Origin: Candidatus Falkowbacteria bacterium
Lineage (GTDB): Bacteria > Patescibacteriota > Patescibacteriia > Patescibacteriales > GWE2-39-37
Direction of reading: 5' to 3'
DNA length: 47,459 bases
Assembly: GCA_013336275.1 (NCBI GenBank)
Contig: JAAXUA010000004.1
Span: forward strand, 1 to 47,459
Of this stretch, positions 26,794-34,760 are shown piece after piece. The notes beneath the pieces are model-generated. The model searched no databases. It worked only from the letters and a program-made list of their open reading frames with translations, and had not been told where the DNA came from. Position 1 is the stretch's first letter; every line of letters begins with the position of its first letter. Made by a program: the position numbers and the translations under genes.

Positions 26794-26822
26794 AAAAAGA
26801 GGCGCCTCGCTGGCGCCTCTTT
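26794..26822 (-). terminator. Intrinsic terminator after the PDZ protein gene
   Basis: An 11-bp stem (AAAGAGGCGCC / GGCGCCTCTTT) with an AGCGA loop and a T tract on the minus strand, 16 nt after the stop at 26839. The hairpin is nearly symmetrical. Confidence 0.93.
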
Positions 26823-26838
26823 ATATCAATGTTGAGAA

Positions 26839-27972
26839 TTACTTCAAAAGGTTGGCTTTTACCGCTATCTCGTCCTGCTTGCCATCCCGCCAAAATACCA
26901 GATTGATCTTATCCCCGACTTTGAAAGTCTGCAAGGCTTCATTCAAGGGCATCGAATCAGAAATCATGATCGCTCCGACCTGTGTAATGATGTCCCCTTC
27001 TTTCAGTCCGATCTTACGCTCTGTCTCTCCTTGGCTTTTCACTACGATAGCGCCTTGGCTAGGCTGTTGTCCGGCATTCTTCGGTTTTTCAGGTACCAGT
27101 TTACTCAAATTCACATATGCCAAACCGAGCGATGGCCTTTCAACCTTCCCCTTTAGCAGGACGCTCGATATGACGCTCCTGAACTGTGCCGCCGGCATGA
27201 TTCTGCCCTGGCCATTGACGAAACCGACGATTTCTCCGGCCAGATTGAACACTATCGGACTGGCTGCCTCCTTGATAGTGCTATCAACCAAGCTGATTTC
27301 TTCTGAAAATTTATCAGTCAGGCTGACTGCTTCTGCTGATTTGCGGACATCAGCAACCATGTTGACCTGGTTGACGCCAAGCCAGTTGACTGACAAGACT
27401 ATTTGTCCGCTCTGCAGATTAGAAGGGTCGGCGAAGCTTCTCACCGACAGGTTTTTAGCCGGAACATGGACAAACGTCAGGCCGGATACGCTATCGAAAA
27501 TCTGCTTATCTGATTGGAATAGCTCCTTGTTGCTAGCAGCAATGACGTATTTGCCCCACTCCTCCCCTTCTGGCCGAAAATCGGTAACCAGCCAGCCATC
27601 GCTGCTGATCACAAGGGCTTGTCCCGCCAATTCTTTGGGCTGGTAATAGCCGTCCATAACACCGGCTTGTGCGTTTGGCGTCTTCTTGGGATAAATTCCA
27701 GCCAAACTGGTTTTTACAGACTGGGCCGTTTCGTAAACCTTGTCATTCTGTTCGACTACTACTTTTTTCGGCCCGCTGATCACAAGGCTGGAGCGCGAAT
27801 CCTTGGGAAAATTTATCTCGCTGACTCCCGGGATGCCGAAGTAAGACTCCATTATATATGACTGGGAAACCAGCTGTCCTACGACACCGCCGCCCAAGCC
27901 CAACAAAGTAGCTAAAACAAGGACTGCGATCAGCCAGGATTTGGAGTTTGAATTTGTGCCTTCCATTTTCAT
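26839..27972 (-). CDS. HtrA/trypsin-fold PDZ protein lacking the catalytic triad
   Basis: 377 residues. It has an N-terminal membrane anchor (about 12-34), a trypsin-like domain (about 78-275) and a C-terminal PDZ domain (about 280-372: SLGLAYVNLS, GAIVVKSQGETERKIGLKEGDIITQVG). The HtrA landmarks are recognisable but altered. VISSDGWLVTDFRPEG has no His where TNxHV is expected. SGLTFVHVPA has no DLAVLKV aspartate. EAASPIVFNLAGEIVGF replaces GNSGGPLxN, so the Ser is missing. I infer a non-proteolytic chaperone or binding protein outside the membrane. It is the last gene of the beta-propeller operon. Confidence 0.85.
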   Translation of the reverse strand: MKMEGTNSNSKSWLIAVLVLATLLGLGGGVVGQLVSQSYIMESYFGIPGVSEINFPKDSRSSLVISGPKKVVVEQNDKVYETAQSVKTSLAGIYPKKTPNAQAGVMDGYYQPKELAGQALVISSDGWLVTDFRPEGEEWGKYVIAASNKELFQSDKQIFDSVSGLTFVHVPAKNLSVRSFADPSNLQSGQIVLSVNWLGVNQVNMVADVRKSAEAVSLTDKFSEEISLVDSTIKEAASPIVFNLAGEIVGFVNGQGRIMPAAQFRSVISSVLLKGKVERPSLGLAYVNLSKLVPEKPKNAGQQPSQGAIVVKSQGETERKIGLKEGDIITQVGAIMISDSMPLNEALQTFKVGDKINLVFWRDGKQDEIAVKANLLK

Positions 27973-27992
27973 TTATTACTAATTATTTACGA

Positions 27993-28757
27993 CTAGAGCC
28001 AGCGTGCCGTAAGCCACAAAAGCCCCAGACTGACGCCGGCGAACCAAAGATTGTACTTGATCCTCCTGCCATCTATCTGCCCCAGAAGGGTAAAACGGGC
28101 CAAATTGGCTAAAACATAATAACCGATCGCTAAGCTCAAGCCGACTACGTGGAAATTCAAGGGCCAAAATGAGAGCGCCCAAGCGGCTTCCAACAGGCAG
28201 GATGCTATGACAAACAGATATGTTGCGCTAGATTTGAAGCTTATTTTACTTGCCCAGAATAGCTGATAAATCATTAAAATGCAAGCTGCGGCCAGGCCCA
28301 GCAAAAGCGGCCAGGCAGACATTTTCAAAAAAGCTTGGAAGCCGTAAAGAGAGGCGGCTATGAAATAAAAGCTCAAAAAGTTCGCATAGCTGGACAGGTT
28401 CTCTATCGATGATACCTTGTAGGACATCGGGCGCAGCAGGAAAAAATAACTGAAGCGGAAAAACAGATAAAGCACCGCCGTTGAAAACAGATAAAGGAAC
28501 TGAATGAAGAATTTATCTTCCAGTCTGAGCAGCGTCGTATACATCACGACGCTTGAGAAATAAACCACAGGCATTATAGAAAAATGCCACCATTCCTTAC
28601 TTACCGAGCTGTCCTTGGCCATGCGCCAAACTGCCCATACCATTACGGCATTGACCGCGATCACGGCACCATAAAGAAGGCGATGATTGATTAGCAATGC
28701 CTCCAATCCGCCCAAAGCTACTAAAGATACCAATAATGGCAGCAGTCTGTTATACAT
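27993..28757 (-). CDS. Polytopic membrane protein of unknown function
   Basis: 254 residues with about seven or eight hydrophobic helices spread over the whole length. Arg/Lys-rich short loops (RMAKDSSVSKEWW, GRRIKYN) suggest a membrane permease-like or scaffold protein. I recognise no family. It starts 3 nt after the 138-aa gene and is followed 20 nt later by the PDZ gene, so it belongs to the same operon. Confidence 0.75.
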   Translation of the reverse strand: MYNRLLPLLVSLVALGGLEALLINHRLLYGAVIAVNAVMVWAVWRMAKDSSVSKEWWHFSIMPVVYFSSVVMYTTLLRLEDKFFIQFLYLFSTAVLYLFFRFSYFFLLRPMSYKVSSIENLSSYANFLSFYFIAASLYGFQAFLKMSAWPLLLGLAAACILMIYQLFWASKISFKSSATYLFVIASCLLEAAWALSFWPLNFHVVGLSLAIGYYVLANLARFTLLGQIDGRRIKYNLWFAGVSLGLLWLTARWL

Positions 28758-28760
28758 GAG

Positions 28761-29177
28761 CTAGTTCAGCCACGAATATTCTGTCTTGGCTTTGTTTATC
28801 GCTGCATCGCTGGCAACTTTCTTTTCCTGGTCTCCCCGTTGTATGAATTCCAGGCGCTGGTTCAAAGCGAATACCAGTTCGACATGCAATTGCTTGAATT
28901 TCCCAGGAACGAACAGGTCGAGCAGCTCTCTTCTGAGTTCAAGCACCTGATGCTCCGCTGCGCTGTCGCCGATTTCCGCAAGACGGGACACGATAGTCCT
29001 GACCTGCTGCCGATAAGCGACATCGAGCTTTACTAGATCAACCTGGCCGTTCTTCTGCTTGTTAGCACGGGCAATCTGATCAAGCAGGCGAGCATTGAAG
29101 CTGATCCATGAAATCAAGCCGGTGAAGGCGGTGATCAAGAGGATTGTCGCGATTGAGATTTTTGCGTTTGAAGACAT
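28761..29177 (-). CDS. Small single-pass membrane protein with helical extracytoplasmic domain
   Basis: 138 residues. One N-terminal membrane helix (about 7-27) is followed by a charged, mostly helical region without cysteines (QVRTIVSRLAEIGDSAAEHQVLELRRELLDLFVPGKF). The 'HVELVFALNQRLEF' and 'AINKAKTEYSWLN' segments are four-helix-bundle-like. I recognise no family. It is 5 nt after the beta-propeller lipoprotein and 3 nt before the polytopic protein, suggesting one envelope complex. Confidence 0.7.
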   Translation of the reverse strand: MSSNAKISIATILLITAFTGLISWISFNARLLDQIARANKQKNGQVDLVKLDVAYRQQVRTIVSRLAEIGDSAAEHQVLELRRELLDLFVPGKFKQLHVELVFALNQRLEFIQRGDQEKKVASDAAINKAKTEYSWLN

Positions 29178-29182
29178 ATTTT

Positions 29183-31555
29183 TTATTTAATTTGTTTTCC
29201 CCTGAACATCGGCTCGCTCCCTTGTCCAGTGACTGGCCGGACCAAAGGCAAGCCATCATCGTCCGGCAGCGCGACTGCCTCGGTTGATGACGCCTCAGAC
29301 ACTGGAACTTCAGAGCGGAAACCGATTTTTTTCAACTCAGCCAAGTCGGACAGCTTGTTAGCCTTAAGGTATCTGGCTGAATAAGTAAAAAGAGTATCTT
29401 TGATGTAAAGGCTGCGCAAGACGTTGTTATCATAGTAAGAGTACCCATCAAGGTAGTAGTTGCCTCCCGGCTGACCGTTGTCAGAGTGGTCGATCTTGCC
29501 CCGCAGTACGAATTTCTTGTCGTCAATCGAGAATACGGCTGCGCCACCGAACACGAATTTGCCCCACTCCATCTTATTGGAAGACTGGTAGAGCGACACC
29601 GGAACGACCAGCAGATTCTTGTCTCGAGAGAAGAGGAACGCCCGATGGTCAGACAGGGCGATTGAATCGCTGCCTCGATCTCCCATCGTATAATGATCAA
29701 GCTCGACTGGCTTATCGACTTGGCTGACGTCGAACAGCGACAGCTTCAGGCCGCCGGCGATTACCCCGCCGAATTGGTTCTCGGACGTATCTTTGCCGAA
29801 ACCGATCAGCGTATTCTCGTCATACGGATGGAGATAGTTCGAAAAGCCCGGGATCTTCAACTCGCCCAAAACCTTGGGCGCGGCGGGAACCGAAAGATCG
29901 ATGACAAACAGCGGGTCGGTCTGCTTGAAAGTCACCATATATGCCCGTTTGCCCAAGAAACGCACGGAATAGATCCGCTCGCCCTTGGCTAGATTCTCGA
30001 GCGCTCCGACCTGCTTCATATCCTTGTCAAGCACATACATATTGCTATAAGACTCGTTTTCATTCTGTTCCACCAGATTTGACCAGCTCCTATTCTTGGT
30101 GGTGGCGATGCGGAAATAGCCATCCTGCTCGTCCATCGAAAACTGGTTCAGGACCATGCCAGGGACTTCGGCCACGGTCTTATACTCGATCTTGTCTTCG
30201 GCAATGGCAATCTTATGCACGACCGTCTTTTCCAGCTCTTTGCTGATGTCTGCATACTTCTGCTTGATCGTCTCCTTGATCGCCTCCTCAATTTTCTGCT
30301 GGTCTGCTTGGCTCATTTTCATCAGGTATCTGGCGATGATGGAAAAAATCTTAGCTTGTTTCTCGGCGGAGGAAAGTATCTGCTCATCTGCAGCATCGAT
30401 TTTGGCAATCCGCTCCTTGTCCGCAGCCGCCAGCCGAGGAGACAGAATCTCGCGAGTTGCCTCCATCCTCAACTGGTTCTCGTCAAGGTATTTAGTATAG
30501 GTGATATAGATATTGTTCTGGGAAACGAAAAGATTCTGCGTGCCGGACAAGAGATAGATTTCGCTCTTTTCCTTTGCTGTGCTGTCTTTGATATTGATGG
30601 CGGAAACGGCCGTGAAATTGAACGATTGATACGGCATATCGAAATAGTACACCGGCGGCATTTCCATCAAGGCGGCCTTGCCTTGGCGGATTACCAAAGG
30701 CAGCGGCTCTGGAGAAAAATCGTAACTCTGCTTGCTGGTCAGCAAATAGACATAATCGCCGATCAGCCGGGAATTGACATACGAGCCTTCGAGCGCCAGA
30801 TTCCTTTCAAGCTTCGGTTTGGACTTGTCGCTGACGTCATAGACTTCTATGAATGTGAACTGCCCCTGCATCACCGGCATGTCAGGCGCTATGCAGTCGG
30901 CCTTACCCGAGCAATCAACCGCCTGTTTGGCCATTATCTCATTGCCGTATGATTGGCCGAAGACGACCAGCTTGCTGCCGCTGATATACAGCTCTTGCGG
31001 TTGTCCCTTGAATGATAAGCGGCTGGAGATCTTGGCTTCAGCCACCGGATATGCCAAGGCGATCACGATTTCCTGGCGATTCAAAGCATAAATATATTGG
31101 CCGTCGGTTTTTACGATATCCGCTTCATCCACGCCCTCCACTTGGACATTAGTCTTGGAGAAATCACCGGTGGCGCCCGACTCTTGGGCGACTGCGGCGG
31201 TGTTGGCCGCAGGCGCGGCCAAGGTCTTTGTCATTCCGCCGGCGAACGAATCAGTCGCGGCTTCTAACATCATTCCGCGAGCCATCCTCCCGCCGCCGAA
31301 TCCGTTATAGGACTGGTTCTGATTTGCCTCCAGGAACGCGACAAGCTCTTCTTTGGTAGCGAATTTCTTGATTTTCGATTGAGCCGCCAACTGGGTTGAG
31401 ACATCGGTTGAGGTCGCCGGTTTTTCCGTCTTGGGAACGGGCGGCTGGATTACTGGCACTTTCTTTGCCCAAGGCAAGGAGCAACCGGTCGCCAAAAACA
31501 AAAGCGCCAACACCAAGGCTGGCCAACTTACGAGTGAAGATTTGACTTTGTCCAT
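29183..31555 (-). CDS. Beta-propeller-domain lipoprotein
   Basis: 790 residues. The lipobox is LATGC with lipidated Cys25. After a flexible linker, the long domain (about 130-760) has the signatures of the Beta_propel family of secreted proteins: VEGVDEADIVKTDGQYIYALNRQEIVI, SRLIGDYVYLLT, GERIYSVRFLGKRAYMVTFKQTDPLFVIDLS, GFSNYLHPYDENTLIGFGKD. A charged helical insertion of about 60 residues lies near 390-450. Related proteins occur in bacteria and archaea, with poorly known function. It is probably anchored to the outer face of the membrane and partners the small membrane proteins of its operon. Confidence 0.9.
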   Translation of the reverse strand: MDKVKSSLVSWPALVLALLFLATGCSLPWAKKVPVIQPPVPKTEKPATSTDVSTQLAAQSKIKKFATKEELVAFLEANQNQSYNGFGGGRMARGMMLEAATDSFAGGMTKTLAAPAANTAAVAQESGATGDFSKTNVQVEGVDEADIVKTDGQYIYALNRQEIVIALAYPVAEAKISSRLSFKGQPQELYISGSKLVVFGQSYGNEIMAKQAVDCSGKADCIAPDMPVMQGQFTFIEVYDVSDKSKPKLERNLALEGSYVNSRLIGDYVYLLTSKQSYDFSPEPLPLVIRQGKAALMEMPPVYYFDMPYQSFNFTAVSAINIKDSTAKEKSEIYLLSGTQNLFVSQNNIYITYTKYLDENQLRMEATREILSPRLAAADKERIAKIDAADEQILSSAEKQAKIFSIIARYLMKMSQADQQKIEEAIKETIKQKYADISKELEKTVVHKIAIAEDKIEYKTVAEVPGMVLNQFSMDEQDGYFRIATTKNRSWSNLVEQNENESYSNMYVLDKDMKQVGALENLAKGERIYSVRFLGKRAYMVTFKQTDPLFVIDLSVPAAPKVLGELKIPGFSNYLHPYDENTLIGFGKDTSENQFGGVIAGGLKLSLFDVSQVDKPVELDHYTMGDRGSDSIALSDHRAFLFSRDKNLLVVPVSLYQSSNKMEWGKFVFGGAAVFSIDDKKFVLRGKIDHSDNGQPGGNYYLDGYSYYDNNVLRSLYIKDTLFTYSARYLKANKLSDLAELKKIGFRSEVPVSEASSTEAVALPDDDGLPLVRPVTGQGSEPMFRGKQIK

Positions 31556-31575
31556 AAAAATTGGATAAGCGCTAT

Positions 31576-31908
31576 TTAAAAGGATAGTTTACCAGCTTCC
31601 ATCTCTTGCCATTCCCCTGCCGCATCATCCCAGCGATGAGCGTGCATCTTGTAGGTTTTTTCATCCTCGCTATAAACGTACTCGACCTGAGTCTGAGAAC
31701 CTATACGATTGGAATATTTTGTTTTCTTGTCTAAAATTACCGGCCTTTCGATAAGCTCAAGCATCATGCGGCCGAGCGGGCCGGCAAATATCACGAAATG
31801 GCGTTCGCCAACACCCTCATCTTCGGGAAGTTCCTCCTTGCCCTCCTCTTCGACGGTGAAATTATCTTTTACTTGTCCGACTATATCATTCCATCTTTCC
31901 TTGGTCAT
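31576..31908 (-). CDS. Conserved small acidic protein of unknown function
   Basis: 110 residues, soluble, acidic. It begins with a helical segment (TKERWNDIVGQVKDNFTV), followed by beta-strand-like stretches (RHFVIFAGPLGRMMLELIERPVILDKKTKYS, QVEYVYSEDEKTYKMHAHRW). I recall similar small proteins in other Patescibacteria but no function. It is the first gene of the operon with the beta-propeller lipoprotein and has a clear promoter. Confidence 0.75.
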   Translation of the reverse strand: MTKERWNDIVGQVKDNFTVEEEGKEELPEDEGVGERHFVIFAGPLGRMMLELIERPVILDKKTKYSNRIGSQTQVEYVYSEDEKTYKMHAHRWDDAAGEWQEMEAGKLSF

Positions 31909-31937
31909 GTTTTTTCGCTAATGATTAAATCCATAAT

Positions 31938-31967
31938 ATTATAACACGATTGATCGGGAAATATCAA
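31938..31967 (-). promoter_or_regulatory. Sigma-70-type promoter of the beta-propeller operon
   Basis: On the minus strand: -35 TTGATA, 18-bp spacer ending in TGT, -10 TATAAT, 29 nt before the ATG at 31908. It is the best two-part promoter among the minus-strand genes. Confidence 0.8.
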
Positions 31968-31978
31968 ATGCGGATGGG

Positions 31979-32896
31979 TTAGGCCTTGCGGTCTCTCAGA
32001 CTGAATTCGCAGCCGCAATAGTCCTGACGATAGAGGCCCAAATCACGGGACAATTCGACCGATTTCTTGAAGCCGTCTTGCTTCTTGAAATCACGGTCCA
32101 GGAACTTGACCCGATATCGCACCGACAGCTCGTTACCGATCTGGCTGATGGCTGCCGCCATCTTGTGCGGGCTTATGGTTAAGGTCGAGGCGAAATAGCG
32201 GTATTTGAGCTGGCTTGCCAGACGCGCCGCAGCCTCCAAGCGATCGCGATAGCAAATGATGCATCGGGCGCCCTTTTCCGGTTCCATTTCGTGCCCCTTG
32301 ACCGACTCGAGCCACTCAGCGTGGTGATACTTGCCGACTAAAAGCTTCAGGCCCAATTGGCGGGCGAATTTGCGGGTCTCAGCCAGGCGCTTATGATACT
32401 CGGCTTCCGGATAGATATTGGGATTGTAAAAATACAGAGTAACCCGATAATCCTTTTTGAGCAGGGTTGAGACGTAGGCGCCGCAGCCGATACAGCAGAC
32501 CTGCAACAGCAGCTTCGGCCGTCGATACTCGCTGAAATCCAACCAATAGATCAAGGCTATAGCTACTAAGGACCCGAATATGCCGGCGACCGTGTCGAAT
32601 GCAGAAACTGTGCGCCCAGGGATGAAGGTCTGTAGCGCTTCCAGCAAGAAAGCATACGATATGCTGAATGACAGGGCCAATCCGACCAATTGCCAATACC
32701 GCAGGCTGAACCAGGCCTCGATTGCTTCGATCAGGAAGAAAACCAGGCCGCCAAAAAGCAAAGCATGCACCAGCTTGTCATCATAAGCGAAACTTATGGC
32801 CTGCGGCACCTGCGGCTGGGCGAATGTCAGAAGCTTGGCAATCAGCAAACTCCAACTCGCCAAATGAAGCAGCTTTACCCAACGAAGAGCTCTCAT
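31979..32896 (-). CDS. queH: VanZ-like membrane domain fused to epoxyqueuosine reductase QueH
   Basis: 305 residues in one open frame. Residues 1-125 are a VanZ-like membrane domain with about four helices, DKLVH (40-44) and LLEALQTFIPGRTVSAFD (84-101). Residues 128-305 are a complete QueH: LLLQVCCIGCGAYV (C134, C135, C138), FFYNPNI-type LYFYNPNIYP, EKGARCIICYRDRLEAAA (C212, C215), TLTISPHK and LYRQDYCGCEFS (C294, C296). QueH reduces epoxyqueuosine to queuosine in tRNA using an iron-sulfur centre. The fusion puts this enzyme at the membrane. Its start overlaps the lipoprotein gene by 4 nt. Confidence 0.92.
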   Translation of the reverse strand: MRALRWVKLLHLASWSLLIAKLLTFAQPQVPQAISFAYDDKLVHALLFGGLVFFLIEAIEAWFSLRYWQLVGLALSFSISYAFLLEALQTFIPGRTVSAFDTVAGIFGSLVAIALIYWLDFSEYRRPKLLLQVCCIGCGAYVSTLLKKDYRVTLYFYNPNIYPEAEYHKRLAETRKFARQLGLKLLVGKYHHAEWLESVKGHEMEPEKGARCIICYRDRLEAAARLASQLKYRYFASTLTISPHKMAAAISQIGNELSVRYRVKFLDRDFKKQDGFKKSVELSRDLGLYRQDYCGCEFSLRDRKA

Positions 32897-33426
32897 TCGC
32901 TTAACGATTCGACTATCTGTCCTACTTCATCATCACTGCTGGCGGACGCGGGCTCGGCAGGTGCTCCAGTGTCTCCACCAGGAAGTCCGGCATTGCTAAG
33001 CACATCATTGCCCTCACCGAAAGCCACCAGCTTCTTCCCTGCCTTGGCAAATTTCTGTGCCATGAACACCAAGGTATCGTCTTTGGCAATGTTTGCCATT
33101 CCTGGGCCGCCGATATAGATGACCGCCCTGAAATCTTCAGGCTTAACCTCCCAGGTCGCTTTTTTAACTTCGACAACTCGACCTTGCGGGCCGGTGAACT
33201 TGCCTATCTGGATCGTTATCGCCTCATAAGGTACGTTTCGTTGGTTCAGCTGCTGTTCCACCTTGGCCAAGGTCGCTTCGTCGAAATCAGATGGGGCGAA
33301 TACTACCGCCACCGGCTTGGGGACTTCGACCGGAACTGCCGGTTTGGCCGCCTCATTTTTATCGACGGCGCCGCAGCCTGTCAGGATCAACGCGAACAAA
33401 GGGAATATCAAAAATATTTTTCTCAT
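32893..33426 (-). CDS. DJ-1/PfpI-like lipoprotein without the nucleophilic cysteine
   Basis: 177 residues. The lipobox is ILTGC with Cys18, followed by a linker. A DJ-1/PfpI-like domain spans about 38-150: PVAVVFAPSDFDEATLAKVEQQL, ITIQIGKFTGPQGRVVEV, DFRAVIYIGGPGM and KKLVAFGEGNDVLSNAGLPGG. At the nucleophile elbow, where family enzymes have Cys-His (ICHGPAVLANAG), this protein has Gly137-Glu138, so it should not have the usual glyoxalase, protease or deglycase activity. The C-terminus is low-complexity and acidic. It lies 3 nt after malic enzyme. Its role is unknown. Confidence 0.8.
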   Translation of the reverse strand: MRKIFLIFPLFALILTGCGAVDKNEAAKPAVPVEVPKPVAVVFAPSDFDEATLAKVEQQLNQRNVPYEAITIQIGKFTGPQGRVVEVKKATWEVKPEDFRAVIYIGGPGMANIAKDDTLVFMAQKFAKAGKKLVAFGEGNDVLSNAGLPGGDTGAPAEPASASSDDEVGQIVESLSE

Positions 33427-33429
33427 AAC

Positions 33430-34569
33430 TTAGCTATATTTTATTACGGTATTGCTGATCGCCTTGACTACTTTCTTGTCGGTTACTGCCGGTAAGAGCT
33501 TGGTCTTGGTCGGCTTGACCGTATAGGCGACAGCCACAGCGATGGCCAGCTTCATCTTGGTCGTGACCTTGAGCGCTTTGCCGTCAAGCAAGCCGCGGAA
33601 CAGACCCGGAAACACCAAAGCATTATTGACCTGATTCGGCAGGTCCGAACGCCCGGTACCGACGATGCTAGCGCCGCCAGCATAAGCTTCTTCCGGCATT
33701 ATTTCCGGAACCGGGTTAGCCATGGCAAAAATGATCGGGCCTCCGTTCATCGTGCTGACCATATTCTGCGTTACTAGATTGCCCTTGGAAACCCCGACGA
33801 AGACGTCGGCGCCGACCAGCGCCTCGGTCAACCCGCCCTTGATCTTCTTCTTGTTGGTGGCTTTGGCGATTTCGGCCTTGAATCCGTTCATGCCGGTGCG
33901 CCCGCGATAGATGGTGCCAGAAGAGTCGAGCAATATCACATCCTTGACTCCCTGTTCCAAAAGCAGCCTGGTTATGGCGATGCCGGCAGCACCGGCCCCA
34001 TTGACCACGACTGTCAGCTCCTTCATCACCTTGCCGGTGACGCGGCAAGCGTTGATCAACGCAGCCAGCGTAACTATGGCCGTGCCGTCCTGGTCGTCGT
34101 GAAAGACCGGGATCGGCAGCTCCTTCTCGAGCTGGGCCAGGATGTCGAAACAGCGCGGCGCCGAAATGTCCTCAAGATTGATGCCGGCGAAGCTCGGCGC
34201 GATCATCTTGCAGAACTTGATTATTTCCTCTGGCACGGTCGAATCGATGCACAACGGAATCGCATCGATACCGGCGAATTCCTTGAAGATGATGGCCTTA
34301 CCCTCCATCACCGGCATCGCCGCCTCCGGGCCGAGATCGCCTAATCCGAGGATCGCGGTACCGTCGGAAACAACCGCCACCTGATTCGATCGGTTGGTCA
34401 GCACCCAGGACTGGGTCACGTCCTTGCCGATTGCCCGACAAACCTCGGCTACCCCTGGAGTATAGGCGACCGAAAGATCGTCCTTAGTCTTCAGCGGAAC
34501 CTTGGATCTGATTTCGATCTTGCCGCGCTTTTTCTTATGAAGCGCCAGCGATTTTTGATAGTAATCCAT
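33430..34569 (-). CDS. NAD(P)-dependent malic enzyme
   Basis: 379 residues, the short bacterial and archaeal form without a phosphotransacetylase domain. The N-terminal domain has SVAYTPGVAEVCRAI and NQVAVVSDGTAILGLGDLGPEAAMPVMEGK. The metal site is in PVFHDDQDGTAIVTLAALINA, and the Rossmann segment is VVNGAGAAGIAITRLL. The later motif IIFAMANPVPEIMPEEA fits the family. It oxidatively decarboxylates malate to pyruvate, giving NAD(P)H that a hydrogenase could reoxidise. The cofactor preference cannot be read with certainty. Confidence 0.95.
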   Translation of the reverse strand: MDYYQKSLALHKKKRGKIEIRSKVPLKTKDDLSVAYTPGVAEVCRAIGKDVTQSWVLTNRSNQVAVVSDGTAILGLGDLGPEAAMPVMEGKAIIFKEFAGIDAIPLCIDSTVPEEIIKFCKMIAPSFAGINLEDISAPRCFDILAQLEKELPIPVFHDDQDGTAIVTLAALINACRVTGKVMKELTVVVNGAGAAGIAITRLLLEQGVKDVILLDSSGTIYRGRTGMNGFKAEIAKATNKKKIKGGLTEALVGADVFVGVSKGNLVTQNMVSTMNGGPIIFAMANPVPEIMPEEAYAGGASIVGTGRSDLPNQVNNALVFPGLFRGLLDGKALKVTTKMKLAIAVAVAYTVKPTKTKLLPAVTDKKVVKAISNTVIKYS

Positions 34570-34760
34570 ATTTTTCTAATATTAGCTTCTGATTATTTAT
34601 ATGATAACATGCGGCCAAAACACTTAAATAGTGTACCTTACTGGGATTTAAAAATAAAGACAAACCTCGCAAGCGTAAAGGCTCATAAACAAATACAATT
34701 CCAAAGGCTCGGCGTTACTTTGCCGGAATCGGCACCTGATCACGCCAACCAAGCGGATTG
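34570..34760. other. 191-bp intergenic region between rarA and the malic enzyme gene
   Basis: It contains the presumed malic enzyme promoter near 34601-34609. The remainder is AT-rich near the middle, with only a short 4-bp hairpin (GCCG/CGGC) near 34732. I see no terminator for rarA and no gene; a plus-strand frame across it has no features of a real protein. Confidence 0.5.
34601..34609 (-). promoter_or_regulatory. Possible extended -10 promoter of the malic enzyme gene
   Basis: TGTTATCAT on the minus strand, 31 nt before the ATG at 34569. One mismatch to TATAAT and no clear -35, so the call is tentative. Confidence 0.4.
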
